Source: Bacteroidota bacterium
GTDB lineage: Bacteria > Bacteroidota > Bacteroidia > CAILMK01 > JAAYUY01
Direction of reading: 5' to 3'
Assembly: GCA_016776505.1 (NCBI GenBank)
Contig: JADHTG010000034.1
Span: 1 to 34,618, forward strand
Length of the DNA stretch: 34,618 nucleotides
A program made the translations under genes and the position numbers. The notes under the pieces are model-generated. The model had not been told where the DNA came from. It saw nothing but the letters and a program-made list of their open reading frames with translations, and did not search any database. Positions 1-7,868 of the stretch are shown here, in pieces (position 1 is the first letter of the stretch; each line of letters opens with the position of its first letter).

Positions 1-158
1 TAAGTGATCTTTTGCTTTCTCAAAAATGCAAGGAAAGAAATATCTTCAACTGTGAAAAGGTAGAGCAAATGATAGTTTCAGAAGAACCTTTTGGCAGGCA
101 GCTATGGGGATTGATCAGTTTGGAACTTTGGTTCAATACATTCATCGATAAAAATTAA
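1..158 (+). CDS. Asparagine synthase family amidotransferase, C-terminal fragment
   Basis: The window opens inside this gene. Reading in frame from base 3 gives about 51 residues ending at TAA 156-158. The tail contains SEEPFGRQLWGLISLELW followed by FNTFIDKN, which matches the usual C-terminus of glutamine-hydrolysing asparagine synthases (LW-x-LL-x-LE-LWF-x-TFID). In surface-polysaccharide loci, as here, such proteins often act as sugar-amidating or amide-transfer enzymes rather than in asparagine supply. The catalytic N-terminal glutaminase and the ATP-binding loop lie outside the window, so neither activity nor subtype can be judged. Confidence 0.75.
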   Translation, partial: SDLLLSQKCKERNIFNCEKVEQMIVSEEPFGRQLWGLISLELWFNTFIDKN

Positions 159-163
159 TGATG

Positions 164-233
164 GCAGGATTCAGATTAGAATGAAAGAGTTGGGAATTAC
201 TTATAATCAAGACACATCCACTTTGAATCCTGC
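164..233. repeat. 10-bp inverted repeat in the asnB-wecC gap
   Basis: GCAGGATTCA at 164-173 and its exact reverse complement TGAATCCTGC at 224-233 frame a 50-base spacer. They lie in the 90-bp gap between the amidotransferase stop and the dehydrogenase start. No T-tract follows, so it is not a standard terminator. It may be a chance repeat or an operator-like site. Confidence 0.3.
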
Positions 234-248
234 TTAAAATAACAATTA

Positions 249-1982
249 ATGAGAATCAGGCTAAACGAAAACTATTCATTCAACTGGGAAGTAAAAAAAA
301 TAGGAGTTATAGGCCCGGGAATCGTGGGAATGCCCATGGCTACATTACTGGCAAATGCCAGGATAAAAATTGGAACGGATGGTGCGGCCAGGGTGTGCGT
401 AGTTCAACGTAATTCGCAAAACTCTGGATGGAAAGTGGAAGCCATTAATAGTGGACGATCTGTGATCGGAGGCATCGAGCCTGGCCTGGATAAAATTACC
501 GCTGAGGTAGTAAAGGAAGGACTTTTACAGGCCAGTTGGGATTTTAATATACTTTCTGACGCTGATGTTGTTTTAGTTTCCATACAGACGGATAAAGATG
601 GATTCGGACCTGATTACGGACCTTTATTCGGAGGTTTGACCAATTTAGCAGAAGCTTTCCAAAAGAAACCAAAAGATAAAATCCCCTTAGTGGTTTTTGA
701 ATCTACTTTAGCTCCATCATCCATGACAACCGTTATAAAAGACCATTTTGCCAGTTTTGGTTTGATCGAAGGGAAAGATATTTTATTGGGAAACAGTCCC
801 AACCGTGTCATGCCTGGAAGGCTGGTAGAAAGAGTTACCGACTCTGACAAATTAGTGGCTGGATTGCATCCGGAAACGCCCAGAATGATCAAGCATATTT
901 ATGAGCATATTGTTACTAATGGAACATTGCATGCTACCAATAGCATGACAGCTGAGGTTGTCAAAACGCTCGAAAACGCTTACAGGGACGTTAGAATAGC
1001 TTTTTCGTCTGAAGTAGTCCGTTATTGTGATGATAATAACCTGGATTTTTATCAACTGAGGGATGAAATCAACAGCAAACTGGCACAGGCTGATGATGCA
1101 TCAGGCAATCCCAATGCAGTACCTAGCGGAGGGATATTGATCCCTATGCTGGGTGTTGGGGGACATTGTTTGCCCAAAGATGGTATCCTCCTTTGGTGGC
1201 GGAAAATAGAAAGTGCTTTTGATACATCCAATAGCCTGATCCTGAACTCACGGATCATAAATGATGAATCCCCGGCTGAAACCATCAGGCTGTTTGAAAG
1301 AAATTTTGAAAAAATTGATGGAAAAAGAATAGCTGTTCTGGGTGCTGCTTATCGCTTTAATTCTGAAGACACGAGGAATTCTCCTTCCATTCAACTGGCC
1401 TTGCAATTAGTTGAAAAAGGATGCCAAGTCATTTTACACGATCCTTATGTGAAAGAGAATGACCAAAATCTGAAAAAATTTGGAGTTGACACTTTCTTTA
1501 CCAATAATTTACAGCAAGCCATTGATGGAGTGGATTATATCGTCATGGCCACAGCTCACCAAAAATACATGGAAGAATTTGACCAAATGATCGCTGCTGC
1601 AGCAAATCTAAAGGGAATCCTGGATGGCTGCAATATTTACAAAGCTGAACAATTTGATGGCATAGCAGTGAATTATGCAGGAATCGGCAGGGGCAGGGAA
1701 ATCCCTTCATCTGATTTTGTGGATTTTGTTTTTGATTCTTTTAAAATAATGGAAAGAGGAGTTGGAAATGAAGTGCAGGCTGTTTGTGATTTTCTGAATA
1801 TGCATTATGCAGATTCCGAATTCAACCGGGTGGATTTTAAAGAAGTACAACGCCTGGCAGCCAGTTGCTCAACAGGTTGTGAAATTGCGAATACCGGAAA
1901 AATTGATTCTATGCCCAATTATAATGGTTTGGTATTCAGCTTGGTGAAAAATGCTTTTGAAAGTTATCAATCCTCAATGTAG
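249..1982 (+). CDS. UDP-sugar dehydrogenase (UDP-ManNAc dehydrogenase / WecC type) with C-terminal extension
   Basis: Predicted cytosolic NAD-dependent four-electron dehydrogenase that turns a UDP-hexose(amine) into the uronic acid. Visible are an N-terminal Rossmann motif GPGIVG (residues 22-27), the family helix with AEVVKTLENAYRDV (about 235-248), and the catalytic cysteine in GVGGHCLPKDG (Cys307). A C-terminal UDP-binding domain runs over about 357-478, with DTRNSPSIQ. At 577 residues it is longer than the usual 420-450. The last 100 or so residues follow the normal end of the fold and contain ASCSTGC; I do not recognise them. The UDP-GlcNAc 2-epimerase follows after 76 bp, which supports UDP-ManNAc as substrate, but UDP-glucose or UDP-GalNAc cannot be excluded. 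Confidence 0.85.
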   Translation: MRIRLNENYSFNWEVKKIGVIGPGIVGMPMATLLANARIKIGTDGAARVCVVQRNSQNSGWKVEAINSGRSVIGGIEPGLDKITAEVVKEGLLQASWDFNILSDADVVLVSIQTDKDGFGPDYGPLFGGLTNLAEAFQKKPKDKIPLVVFESTLAPSSMTTVIKDHFASFGLIEGKDILLGNSPNRVMPGRLVERVTDSDKLVAGLHPETPRMIKHIYEHIVTNGTLHATNSMTAEVVKTLENAYRDVRIAFSSEVVRYCDDNNLDFYQLRDEINSKLAQADDASGNPNAVPSGGILIPMLGVGGHCLPKDGILLWWRKIESAFDTSNSLILNSRIINDESPAETIRLFERNFEKIDGKRIAVLGAAYRFNSEDTRNSPSIQLALQLVEKGCQVILHDPYVKENDQNLKKFGVDTFFTNNLQQAIDGVDYIVMATAHQKYMEEFDQMIAAAANLKGILDGCNIYKAEQFDGIAVNYAGIGRGREIPSSDFVDFVFDSFKIMERGVGNEVQAVCDFLNMHYADSEFNRVDFKEVQRLAASCSTGCEIANTGKIDSMPNYNGLVFSLVKNAFESYQSSM

Positions 1983-2058
1983 CTTTGTGAAATACTTCTT
2001 TGAATTCCGGCAATAACAATAAAGCTTGAAATATAGAGGAAAAATCACGAAGCAACTC

Positions 2059-3120
2059 ATGAAAAGAAAAAAAATCATATCCATTGTTGGGGCCAGACCC
2101 CAATTTATTAAGCTGGCACCCTTATCAGAAAAACTGAGTGACGTTCATGAGGAGCTCATCCTGCATACCGGTCAGCATTATGATTACAATATGTCTGATT
2201 CTTTTTTTGCAGATCTCAAAATAAAGAAACCCACTTATAATTTAAATATAGGATCGGGTCCGCATGGTGCTCAAATGGGGAAAATGCTGGGAGAAATAGA
2301 AAAAGTTCTGCAGCTTGAAAATCCTGATTTATTAATAGTTTTTGGCGATACAAATTCTACGCTTGCCGGCGCATTGGCAGCTTCAAAAATGAATATTCCG
2401 GTGGTGCATGTGGAGGCTGGCTTGAGGAGTTATAACCGGTCCATGCCTGAAGAAATCAACCGGATAGTTACCGATCATGTATCCAGTTACTTGTTTGCAC
2501 CCACTATAAATGCTTTTAACATTTTAGAGAGTGAAGGTTTGAAGGAAAAATCATACCTGGTGGGAGATATCAGTGTGGATGCCCTGATGAGGCATCTTGA
2601 CATGGCGAAATTGAGATCTGGCATTTTAAAGGAATTGAATTTAGAGGAAAATTCATTTTACCTGCTTACCCTGCATCGTCCCTACAATGTGGATAATCCT
2701 GAGATTTTGAGAAATATACTTTATACTTTGAGTTTACTGGATTCAAAAGTATTATTTCCGGTTCACCCCAGGACCCGATTAATCATGGATAAAAACCAAC
2801 TCCTGGTTGGCGATCAGATTCAATTGATTGATCCACTGGGATACCTGGATTTTATTTTCCTTCAGTCTAAAGCAAAGAAAATACTGACGGATTCAGGCGG
2901 GATTCAAAAGGAAGCCTTTATTCTTAAAAAAGCCTGCATTACTTTACGATCAGAAACAGAATGGATAGAAACTGTGGAAGATGGGTGGAATTTACTGATG
3001 AAGCCGGAAAGTGAACTGGATGCTGATAAGATCATGAATTTCAACCCAACAAAAGAACAAACTGACATTTTTGGCAGCAACAATGCAGATAAAATGGTTG
3101 AAATAATTAATGGAATATAA
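2059..3120 (+). CDS. wecB: UDP-N-acetylglucosamine 2-epimerase, non-hydrolysing
   Basis: Cytosolic enzyme interconverting UDP-GlcNAc and UDP-ManNAc for surface glycan synthesis. The 353-residue product carries the family motifs in order: GARPQFIK near the N-terminus, HTGQHYD, FGDTNSTLAGALAA, HVEAGLRS, then MPEEINRIVTDH, and SGGIQKEAF in the C-terminal UDP-binding half. A longer reading frame begins at a TTG at 2026. I chose the ATG at 2059 because MKRKKIISIVGARPQ is the normal start of this family and family length is about 350-380. It sits just after the dehydrogenase on the same strand, giving the classical WecB/WecC pair. Confidence 0.9.
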   Translation: MKRKKIISIVGARPQFIKLAPLSEKLSDVHEELILHTGQHYDYNMSDSFFADLKIKKPTYNLNIGSGPHGAQMGKMLGEIEKVLQLENPDLLIVFGDTNSTLAGALAASKMNIPVVHVEAGLRSYNRSMPEEINRIVTDHVSSYLFAPTINAFNILESEGLKEKSYLVGDISVDALMRHLDMAKLRSGILKELNLEENSFYLLTLHRPYNVDNPEILRNILYTLSLLDSKVLFPVHPRTRLIMDKNQLLVGDQIQLIDPLGYLDFIFLQSKAKKILTDSGGIQKEAFILKKACITLRSETEWIETVEDGWNLLMKPESELDADKIMNFNPTKEQTDIFGSNNADKMVEIINGI

Positions 3121-3152
3121 TCAGATTTTCAATGGTATTTAAATTTTTACAC

Positions 3153-3187
3153 GAAGATTCACGAAGTAAATGAAGATTCACGAAGTA
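3153..3187 (+). repeat. Left direct-repeat flank of the GxxExxY cassette
   Basis: The 16-mer GAAGATTCACGAAGTA occurs twice in a row, at 3153-3168 and 3172-3187, just before the GxxExxY gene. An inverted version follows the gene at 3575-3590. Confidence 0.8.
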
Positions 3188-3200
3188 TAAAATTCAAAAA

Positions 3201-3572
3201 ATGCAATTTGAGGGGATTTCCAAAAATGTAATAGGTAAAGCAATTGAAGTCCATAGGCATTTAGGGCCTGGTTTATTAGAATCTGCATATGAAGAATGTT
3301 TGGCATATGAATTGGAAAAATCTGGTTTTGATTGCAAAAGACAGTTGGCCGTACCAATAGTTTATAAAGATATTAAACTGGACAAGGGATATAGAATAGA
3401 TATTTTAGTAAATGATATGTTAGTCATTGAGATTAAATCAGTTGAAGCTTTAAATGATGTGCATGAAGCACAAATTTTAACATACATGAAATTTGCGGAT
3501 AAAAAAATTGGATTACTTTTAAATTTTAATGTGAAAATGCTCAGGCAGGGGCTGAAAAGATATGTGAGATAA
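3201..3572 (+). CDS. GxxExxY family protein (PD-(D/E)XK nuclease-like)
   Basis: A 123-residue protein of the GxxExxY family (TIGR04256/PDDEXK_3 type), named for a motif seen here as GPGLLESAYEECLAYEL (residues about 22-38). The core YRIDILVNDMLVIEIKS gives a D-x(n)-E-x-K arrangement typical of PD-(D/E)XK nucleases. The family is widespread in Bacteroidota and its function is not established. The gene interrupts a polysaccharide operon, between an epimerase and an oxidoreductase, with no obvious metabolic tie. It is framed by inverted repeats (3170-3185 and 3575-3590), which suggests a mobile or scar-like cassette. The start at 3201 is the first ATG after the left repeat and gives the usual family length. 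Confidence 0.85.
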   Translation: MQFEGISKNVIGKAIEVHRHLGPGLLESAYEECLAYELEKSGFDCKRQLAVPIVYKDIKLDKGYRIDILVNDMLVIEIKSVEALNDVHEAQILTYMKFADKKIGLLLNFNVKMLRQGLKRYVR

Positions 3573-3574
3573 TT

Positions 3575-3590
3575 CTTCGTGTATCTTCAT
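3575..3590. repeat. Right inverted-repeat flank of the GxxExxY cassette
   Basis: CTTCGTGTATCTTCAT is the reverse complement of 3170-3185 with one mismatch (15/16). A second related block, CTTTGTGCAACTTCGTGT, follows at 3596-3613. Confidence 0.8.
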
Positions 3591-3633
3591 AATTTCTTTG
3601 TGCAACTTCGTGTCATAATTAATGTAGAACTAA

Positions 3634-4929
3634 ATGAAAGACAATATTGCAGTAATAGGTGGTGGGATGATGGGGATGACTGTGGCTTTGCGATTGTCTG
3701 AGAAAGGATATGCTGTGAGTTTATATGAAGCAGCTGACAGTCTGGGTGGCCTGGCATCCGCCTGGCAGATTGATGGTGTCCACTGGGATAAGTTTTATCA
3801 TGTGATCCTGTTATCGGATTTATATACCCGTAAAATGGTCAAAGAAATTGGCCTGGAAAATGAGACCAACTGGGTAGAAACCAAAACTGGTTTTTATTCC
3901 AATGGGAAGCTTTATTCCATGTCGAACCTGATAGAGTTCTTTCAATTCCCACCCATTCATATCCTGGATAAATTCAGGTTAGGACTTACTATTTTTGCTG
4001 CCTCAAAAATGAAAAACTGGAAAAGACTTGAAAAAATCAAAGTAGAAAAGTGGCTCACAAACTGGTCCGGCAGGAACACCTTTGAAAAAATATGGTTACC
4101 TCTTCTGAAAGCAAAACTGGGAGAACACTATAAAGAAACCTCAGCAGCATTTATCTGGGCCACTATTCAACGCATGTATGCAGCCAGGAAAAGCGGACTT
4201 AAAAAAGAGATGTTTGGATATGTTTCAGGTGGTTATGCCCATATTCTTGAAAAACTTCATCTGCACCTCCTGTCAAAAGGAATCAAAATTTACACATCCC
4301 ATCCGACTCAAAAAATTCAAAAGAAAGAAAATGGAATTGAAATATCGTTTTCAAATGGGAAAACTGAAAAGTTTGCTCAAGTTATTTCTACCATACCCTC
4401 AGTAATCGCCACACCTATGATCTGCGGGTTAGAAGAAATGGAAATTCAAAAATTAAAAAAGCTTAACTACCTGGGAGTGGTTTGTACATCCATTTTGCTT
4501 AAAAACCAATTGTCGCCCTATTATGTTACAAATATCACCGATGATGCTCCATTTACCGGTATAATTGAAATGGCTGCACTGGTGGATAAAAAATATTTCA
4601 ATGGAAATTCTTTAATTTATCTTCCCAAATATGTCAAAGCGACTGATCTTTTTTATCAAAAAAGCAATGAAGAAATCGAGCATATTTTTATCTCAAAGCT
4701 TTTGAACATGTATCCCCAAATTAAAAAAGAGGATATTCTTTCAGTAAAAACAGCCCGCGCTGCTCATGTTTTTGCCTTGCCTACATTGGGTTATTCAGGC
4801 TCACTGACGCCTTTGAAAACATCTTTGGATGGCTTGTATATAGTGAACTCTTCCTACATCACCCATGGCACTTTGAATGTAAATGATACCGTTAAATTAG
4901 CTGAAGAGGCTGTAGCTAGCTTTTTTTAA
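3634..4929 (+). CDS. FAD/NAD(P)-dependent oxidoreductase (amine-oxidase / UDP-galactopyranose-mutase-like fold)
   Basis: A 431-residue flavoprotein. Its N-terminus NIAVIGGGMMGMTVALRL is a GxGxxG dinucleotide-binding motif (residues about 4-21), followed by YEAADSLGGLASAW, the second-strand glutamate and GG motif of the amine oxidase/protoporphyrinogen oxidase superfamily. A C-terminal FAD contact is plausible around GLYIVNSSYITHG. Relatives are common in exopolysaccharide clusters, where the substrate is usually unknown. A mutase or dehydrogenase acting on a lipid- or nucleotide-linked sugar would fit the context. No membrane segment or signal peptide is evident. UDP-galactopyranose mutase itself is less likely because I do not see its full motif set. 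Confidence 0.75.
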   Translation: MKDNIAVIGGGMMGMTVALRLSEKGYAVSLYEAADSLGGLASAWQIDGVHWDKFYHVILLSDLYTRKMVKEIGLENETNWVETKTGFYSNGKLYSMSNLIEFFQFPPIHILDKFRLGLTIFAASKMKNWKRLEKIKVEKWLTNWSGRNTFEKIWLPLLKAKLGEHYKETSAAFIWATIQRMYAARKSGLKKEMFGYVSGGYAHILEKLHLHLLSKGIKIYTSHPTQKIQKKENGIEISFSNGKTEKFAQVISTIPSVIATPMICGLEEMEIQKLKKLNYLGVVCTSILLKNQLSPYYVTNITDDAPFTGIIEMAALVDKKYFNGNSLIYLPKYVKATDLFYQKSNEEIEHIFISKLLNMYPQIKKEDILSVKTARAAHVFALPTLGYSGSLTPLKTSLDGLYIVNSSYITHGTLNVNDTVKLAEEAVASFF

Positions 4930-4999
4930 TAGCAAATCAAAATCTGGTTTTAATTACACACTGTTTATAAGTCACTTTTTAATTAACTATTTTCTTATT

Positions 5000-5007
5000 T
5001 AGCTTTG
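5000..5007 (+). promoter_or_regulatory. Possible -7 element (TAGCTTTG)
   Basis: Matches the Bacteroidota TAnnTTTG -7 consensus. It is only 4 bases before the deacetylase ATG, so transcription from it would be leaderless. No TTG -33 box is visible, so this may be chance. Confidence 0.25.
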
Positions 5008-5011
5008 TTTA

Positions 5012-5947
5012 ATGAAGCATAAAAAACCAGCCAGTATCTCTCTTGATCTTGATAATCAATGGTCTTATATGAAGATCCATGGTGATCAGGGCTGGGAGGA
5101 TTATCCTTCATATTTTGACATATTTATACCATATATTTTAGAAATTCTGGACGAACTGGACTTAAAAATCACTTTTTTTATTGTAGGTAAAGATGCAGAT
5201 GAAGAAAAAAATTTACCATTTCTCAAAATGATCACCGAGAAAGGACATGAAGTGGGAAATCATTCATATCATCATGAATCCTGGTTACAAGGCTATTCTC
5301 GTACTGAACTGGAAAAGGAAATTGACAATGCTCATCAAGCTATTGAACAGGCTACCGGCAAAAAACCCATTGGATTTCGGGGCCCGGGATTTAGCTGGAG
5401 TTTGGAATTGTTAGAAGTGCTGAAGGAAAGAAATTATATATATGACGCTTCCACATTACCAACTTACATGGGGCCTATAGCCAGGAAGTATTACTTCTGG
5501 AAATCCAATCTGAGCAAAGAGGAGAAAAAGGCAAGAAGTGAGCTTTATGGACGGTTTAAAGATGGATTTCGTCCGCTTAAACCCTATTTTCATCATTTAA
5601 AGAATAACAGGCAATTACTTGAAATTCCGGTGACTACTATCCCTGTTTTTAAAATTCCTTTTCACCTGAGTTATTTGCTTTACCTGAGTGGATTTTCTCA
5701 TTTTGTAATGAGATTATACCTCGGATTCGCGCTACTTATGTGTCATATCACCAGAACCAGACCTAGTTTTTTAATACATCCACTGGATGTGATAGGGCGA
5801 GACCAAATTGATCAACTGGCTTTTTTCCCGGGAATGAATATTTCAAGTGGGCAAAAGGCAGAAGTATTCAAGTATGTGATAACCAGGCTTAAAAAAAACT
5901 ATAAGCTAGGTTTTATGAGTACACATGCTTCTCATTATTTAAAATAG
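5012..5947 (+). CDS. Polysaccharide deacetylase (NodB-like, CE4 fold)
   Basis: A 311-residue NodB-homology protein that probably removes an N- or O-acetyl group from a glycan or sugar lipid. Motif 1 reads SISLDLDNQW (Asp12/Asp14), lacking the textbook TFDDG form. Motif 2 reads GHEVGNHSYHHESW, giving metal-binding His84 and His87/88. Motif 3 reads GFRGPGFSW (Arg123). A hydrophobic stretch near residues 215-250 could anchor or associate with the membrane. There is no classical signal peptide, so action on the cytosolic face is likely. The methyltransferase gene follows after 6 bp, supporting one transcript. CE4 assignment is firm; the substrate is unknown. Confidence 0.85.
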   Translation: MKHKKPASISLDLDNQWSYMKIHGDQGWEDYPSYFDIFIPYILEILDELDLKITFFIVGKDADEEKNLPFLKMITEKGHEVGNHSYHHESWLQGYSRTELEKEIDNAHQAIEQATGKKPIGFRGPGFSWSLELLEVLKERNYIYDASTLPTYMGPIARKYYFWKSNLSKEEKKARSELYGRFKDGFRPLKPYFHHLKNNRQLLEIPVTTIPVFKIPFHLSYLLYLSGFSHFVMRLYLGFALLMCHITRTRPSFLIHPLDVIGRDQIDQLAFFPGMNISSGQKAEVFKYVITRLKKNYKLGFMSTHASHYLK

Positions 5948-5953
5948 TTTTAA

Positions 5954-6832
5954 ATGCTTAAGGCAAAGGAATACCAAAAAATATGCGACTGCCAATCTGG
6001 GATTAAAAGATTTACAAAAAATAGTTTTTCAATATACGATTGCCAGATATGCAAGCATCGTTTTGCCAAGGTTGATAAAGATTTACATCAGCATATTTCT
6101 GAAACCTATAATGATCTATATTTTTATGGAGGTAATGATGGATATCCAGATTATCTATTAGATAAAGAGATTTTAATAAATCGTGGTAAATATTATTCCA
6201 AAATTTTAAATAAGTTAATTAATACAGGAAAAGTGCTCGACATTGGCAGTGCTTCAGGTTTCGTATTGAAAGGATTTACTGAAATGGACTGGGATGGAGT
6301 AGGCGTAGAACCTAATAAAAGTATGGCTGAATATGGTCGATCTGAATTAAATCTGAATATTCACAACACTTCATTTGAGGAATTTGAATCTGAAGAAAAG
6401 TTTGATTTAATAATTATGATTCAGGTTATTGGTCATTTTTATGATTTACATAAGGTACTTAATAAATCACATCAATTATTAAAGGATGATGGGTTGATTT
6501 TGGTTGAATCCTGGGATAGGGACAGTAGAGTTGCCCGTTTATTTGGTGAAAGTTGGCATGAGTACAGTCCTCCTTCAGTATTGCATTGGTTTTCAATAAA
6601 AAGCATTCAAAGCGTATTTGAACAACATGGATTAAAAGCAATTAAATTCGGAAGACCTTTAAAAAATTTATCCATTAAACATGCATCTTCTCTGTTGGAA
6701 GGAAAGTCTAAAAGCAGATTGTTAAAAAATTTATATAATATTTTAGGAAATAGTATTTTAGGGAAATTTACTTTTTTATACGCTCCATTAGATCTTTTTT
6801 GGATGATTTTTAATAAAAAAAAATATGAGTAA
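5954..6832 (+). CDS. Class I SAM-dependent methyltransferase with N-terminal Cys cluster
   Basis: A 292-residue protein. Residues 11, 13, 30 and 33 form a CxC...CxxC cluster, possibly a zinc knuckle as in C-methyltransferases of sugar pathways. The SAM-binding motif I is VLDIGSASG (94-102), followed by the acidic loop GVGVEPNKS and a motif-IV-like FDLIIMIQVIGHF. It most likely methylates a sugar or nucleotide-sugar of the encoded glycan. The gene begins 6 bp after the deacetylase and its stop overlaps the GT2 start by 8 bp, consistent with translational coupling. The target position (C-, N- or O-) cannot be read from sequence. Confidence 0.8.
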   Translation: MLKAKEYQKICDCQSGIKRFTKNSFSIYDCQICKHRFAKVDKDLHQHISETYNDLYFYGGNDGYPDYLLDKEILINRGKYYSKILNKLINTGKVLDIGSASGFVLKGFTEMDWDGVGVEPNKSMAEYGRSELNLNIHNTSFEEFESEEKFDLIIMIQVIGHFYDLHKVLNKSHQLLKDDGLILVESWDRDSRVARLFGESWHEYSPPSVLHWFSIKSIQSVFEQHGLKAIKFGRPLKNLSIKHASSLLEGKSKSRLLKNLYNILGNSILGKFTFLYAPLDLFWMIFNKKKYE

Positions 6833-7868
6833 CAAGCATTTTTTGTCAATAGTCATACCTGCTTACAATGAACAGGCAATTCTGGAAGACCACCTTAAAA
6901 TAATAGTGGATTATATGATCTCCCTTGATAAATATAAATGGGAAATCGTTCTGGTCAATGACGGAAGCACAGATAGTACAGCTGAAATTGCAGACAGGCT
7001 TGAATTGGAATATGAACAGTTAAGAGTGATACATCATCCACTCAATTTAAATTTAGGCCATGCAATTCAAACCGGCTTCAGAAATTCAAAAGGAGAGATC
7101 ATTGTAGTACTCGACATTGATTTAAGTTATTCAGTGGATCATATTGAAAGATTAGTGGATAAACAAATTGAAACCTTTGCTGATGTAGTGCTTGCCTCTT
7201 GTTATATGAGGGGAGGGAAGGTATCAAACGTGCCCTATTATCGGGCGGTGATGAGTAAAATGGCCAATAAATTTCTGCGGTTTGCTGCCCAGGATAAATA
7301 TTATACTTACACTTCCATGGTTCGTGCATATAAGTCCGTTTTTATTAAAAACCTGAATCTTAAAACCAGGGATTATGAGATTAATCCTGAAATCCTTTAC
7401 AAAGCCATGATTCTGAGAGCCAGGATAGAGGAAATCCCTGCACATTTGAATTGGACCTTGCAGAAGAAAGCTGGAAAAAATCGGCAATCGAGTATAAAAA
7501 TGTTTTGGAGTGTCATATCCAGCCTGATGTCTGGTTTTATTTTCCGGCCACATATTTATTTTATTTCATCAGGTGTATTTGTCATGCTGATATCACTCTA
7601 TATCATTGTCTGGATAGGCATTAATACGATGCATATTTATCCGGATATCGTTCTGGCCAATGAATATTTTGACGATAGACTATCCTGTGCAATAGCAACT
7701 GTTTTTAAAGAGCGTCCTTATTCATTTTTGATTGGAGGATTTTTATTCATAATTGCCATCCAATTTCTGAGCCTTGGTTTCATCGCATTACAGAATAAGC
7801 GATATTTTGAAGAAATGTTCCATATTGCCACCAGCATATTTAAGAAAAAAGGGAATGGAAAAATGTAA
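6825..7868 (+). CDS. GT2 glycosyltransferase, dolichol-phosphate mannosyltransferase (DPM1)-like, membrane-anchored
   Basis: A 347-residue family 2 glycosyltransferase. The N-terminus LSIVIPAYNE, the nucleotide-binding VNDGSTD (44-50) and the DxD-type metal site LDIDLSY (Asp97/Asp99) are intact. Two hydrophobic segments near residues 240-265 and 300-322 would anchor it in the inner membrane. DPM1-like GT2s transfer a hexose from a nucleotide sugar to polyprenyl phosphate. That product would be the donor for the GT-C protein encoded immediately downstream, whose start overlaps this gene by 14 bp. The ATG at 6825 overlaps the methyltransferase stop, which supports the start. Confidence 0.87.
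   Translation: MSNKHFLSIVIPAYNEQAILEDHLKIIVDYMISLDKYKWEIVLVNDGSTDSTAEIADRLELEYEQLRVIHHPLNLNLGHAIQTGFRNSKGEIIVVLDIDLSYSVDHIERLVDKQIETFADVVLASCYMRGGKVSNVPYYRAVMSKMANKFLRFAAQDKYYTYTSMVRAYKSVFIKNLNLKTRDYEINPEILYKAMILRARIEEIPAHLNWTLQKKAGKNRQSSIKMFWSVISSLMSGFIFRPHIYFISSGVFVMLISLYIIVWIGINTMHIYPDIVLANEYFDDRLSCAIATVFKERPYSFLIGGFLFIIAIQFLSLGFIALQNKRYFEEMFHIATSIFKKKGNGKM

Noticed and set aside
2026..2058. Longer start for the UDP-GlcNAc 2-epimerase
   Set aside because: It begins with TTG and adds 11 residues before the standard MKRKKIISIVGARPQ start; family length supports 2059.
7224..7553. 109-residue open frame on the minus strand
   Set aside because: It lies wholly within the GT2 coding region and shows no protein family features.
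7774..7854. Longer start for the GT-C protein, overlapping the GT2 gene by 95 bp
   Set aside because: The extra 27 residues are encoded in another frame of the GT2 tail, and the ATG at 7855 gives a normal short overlap.
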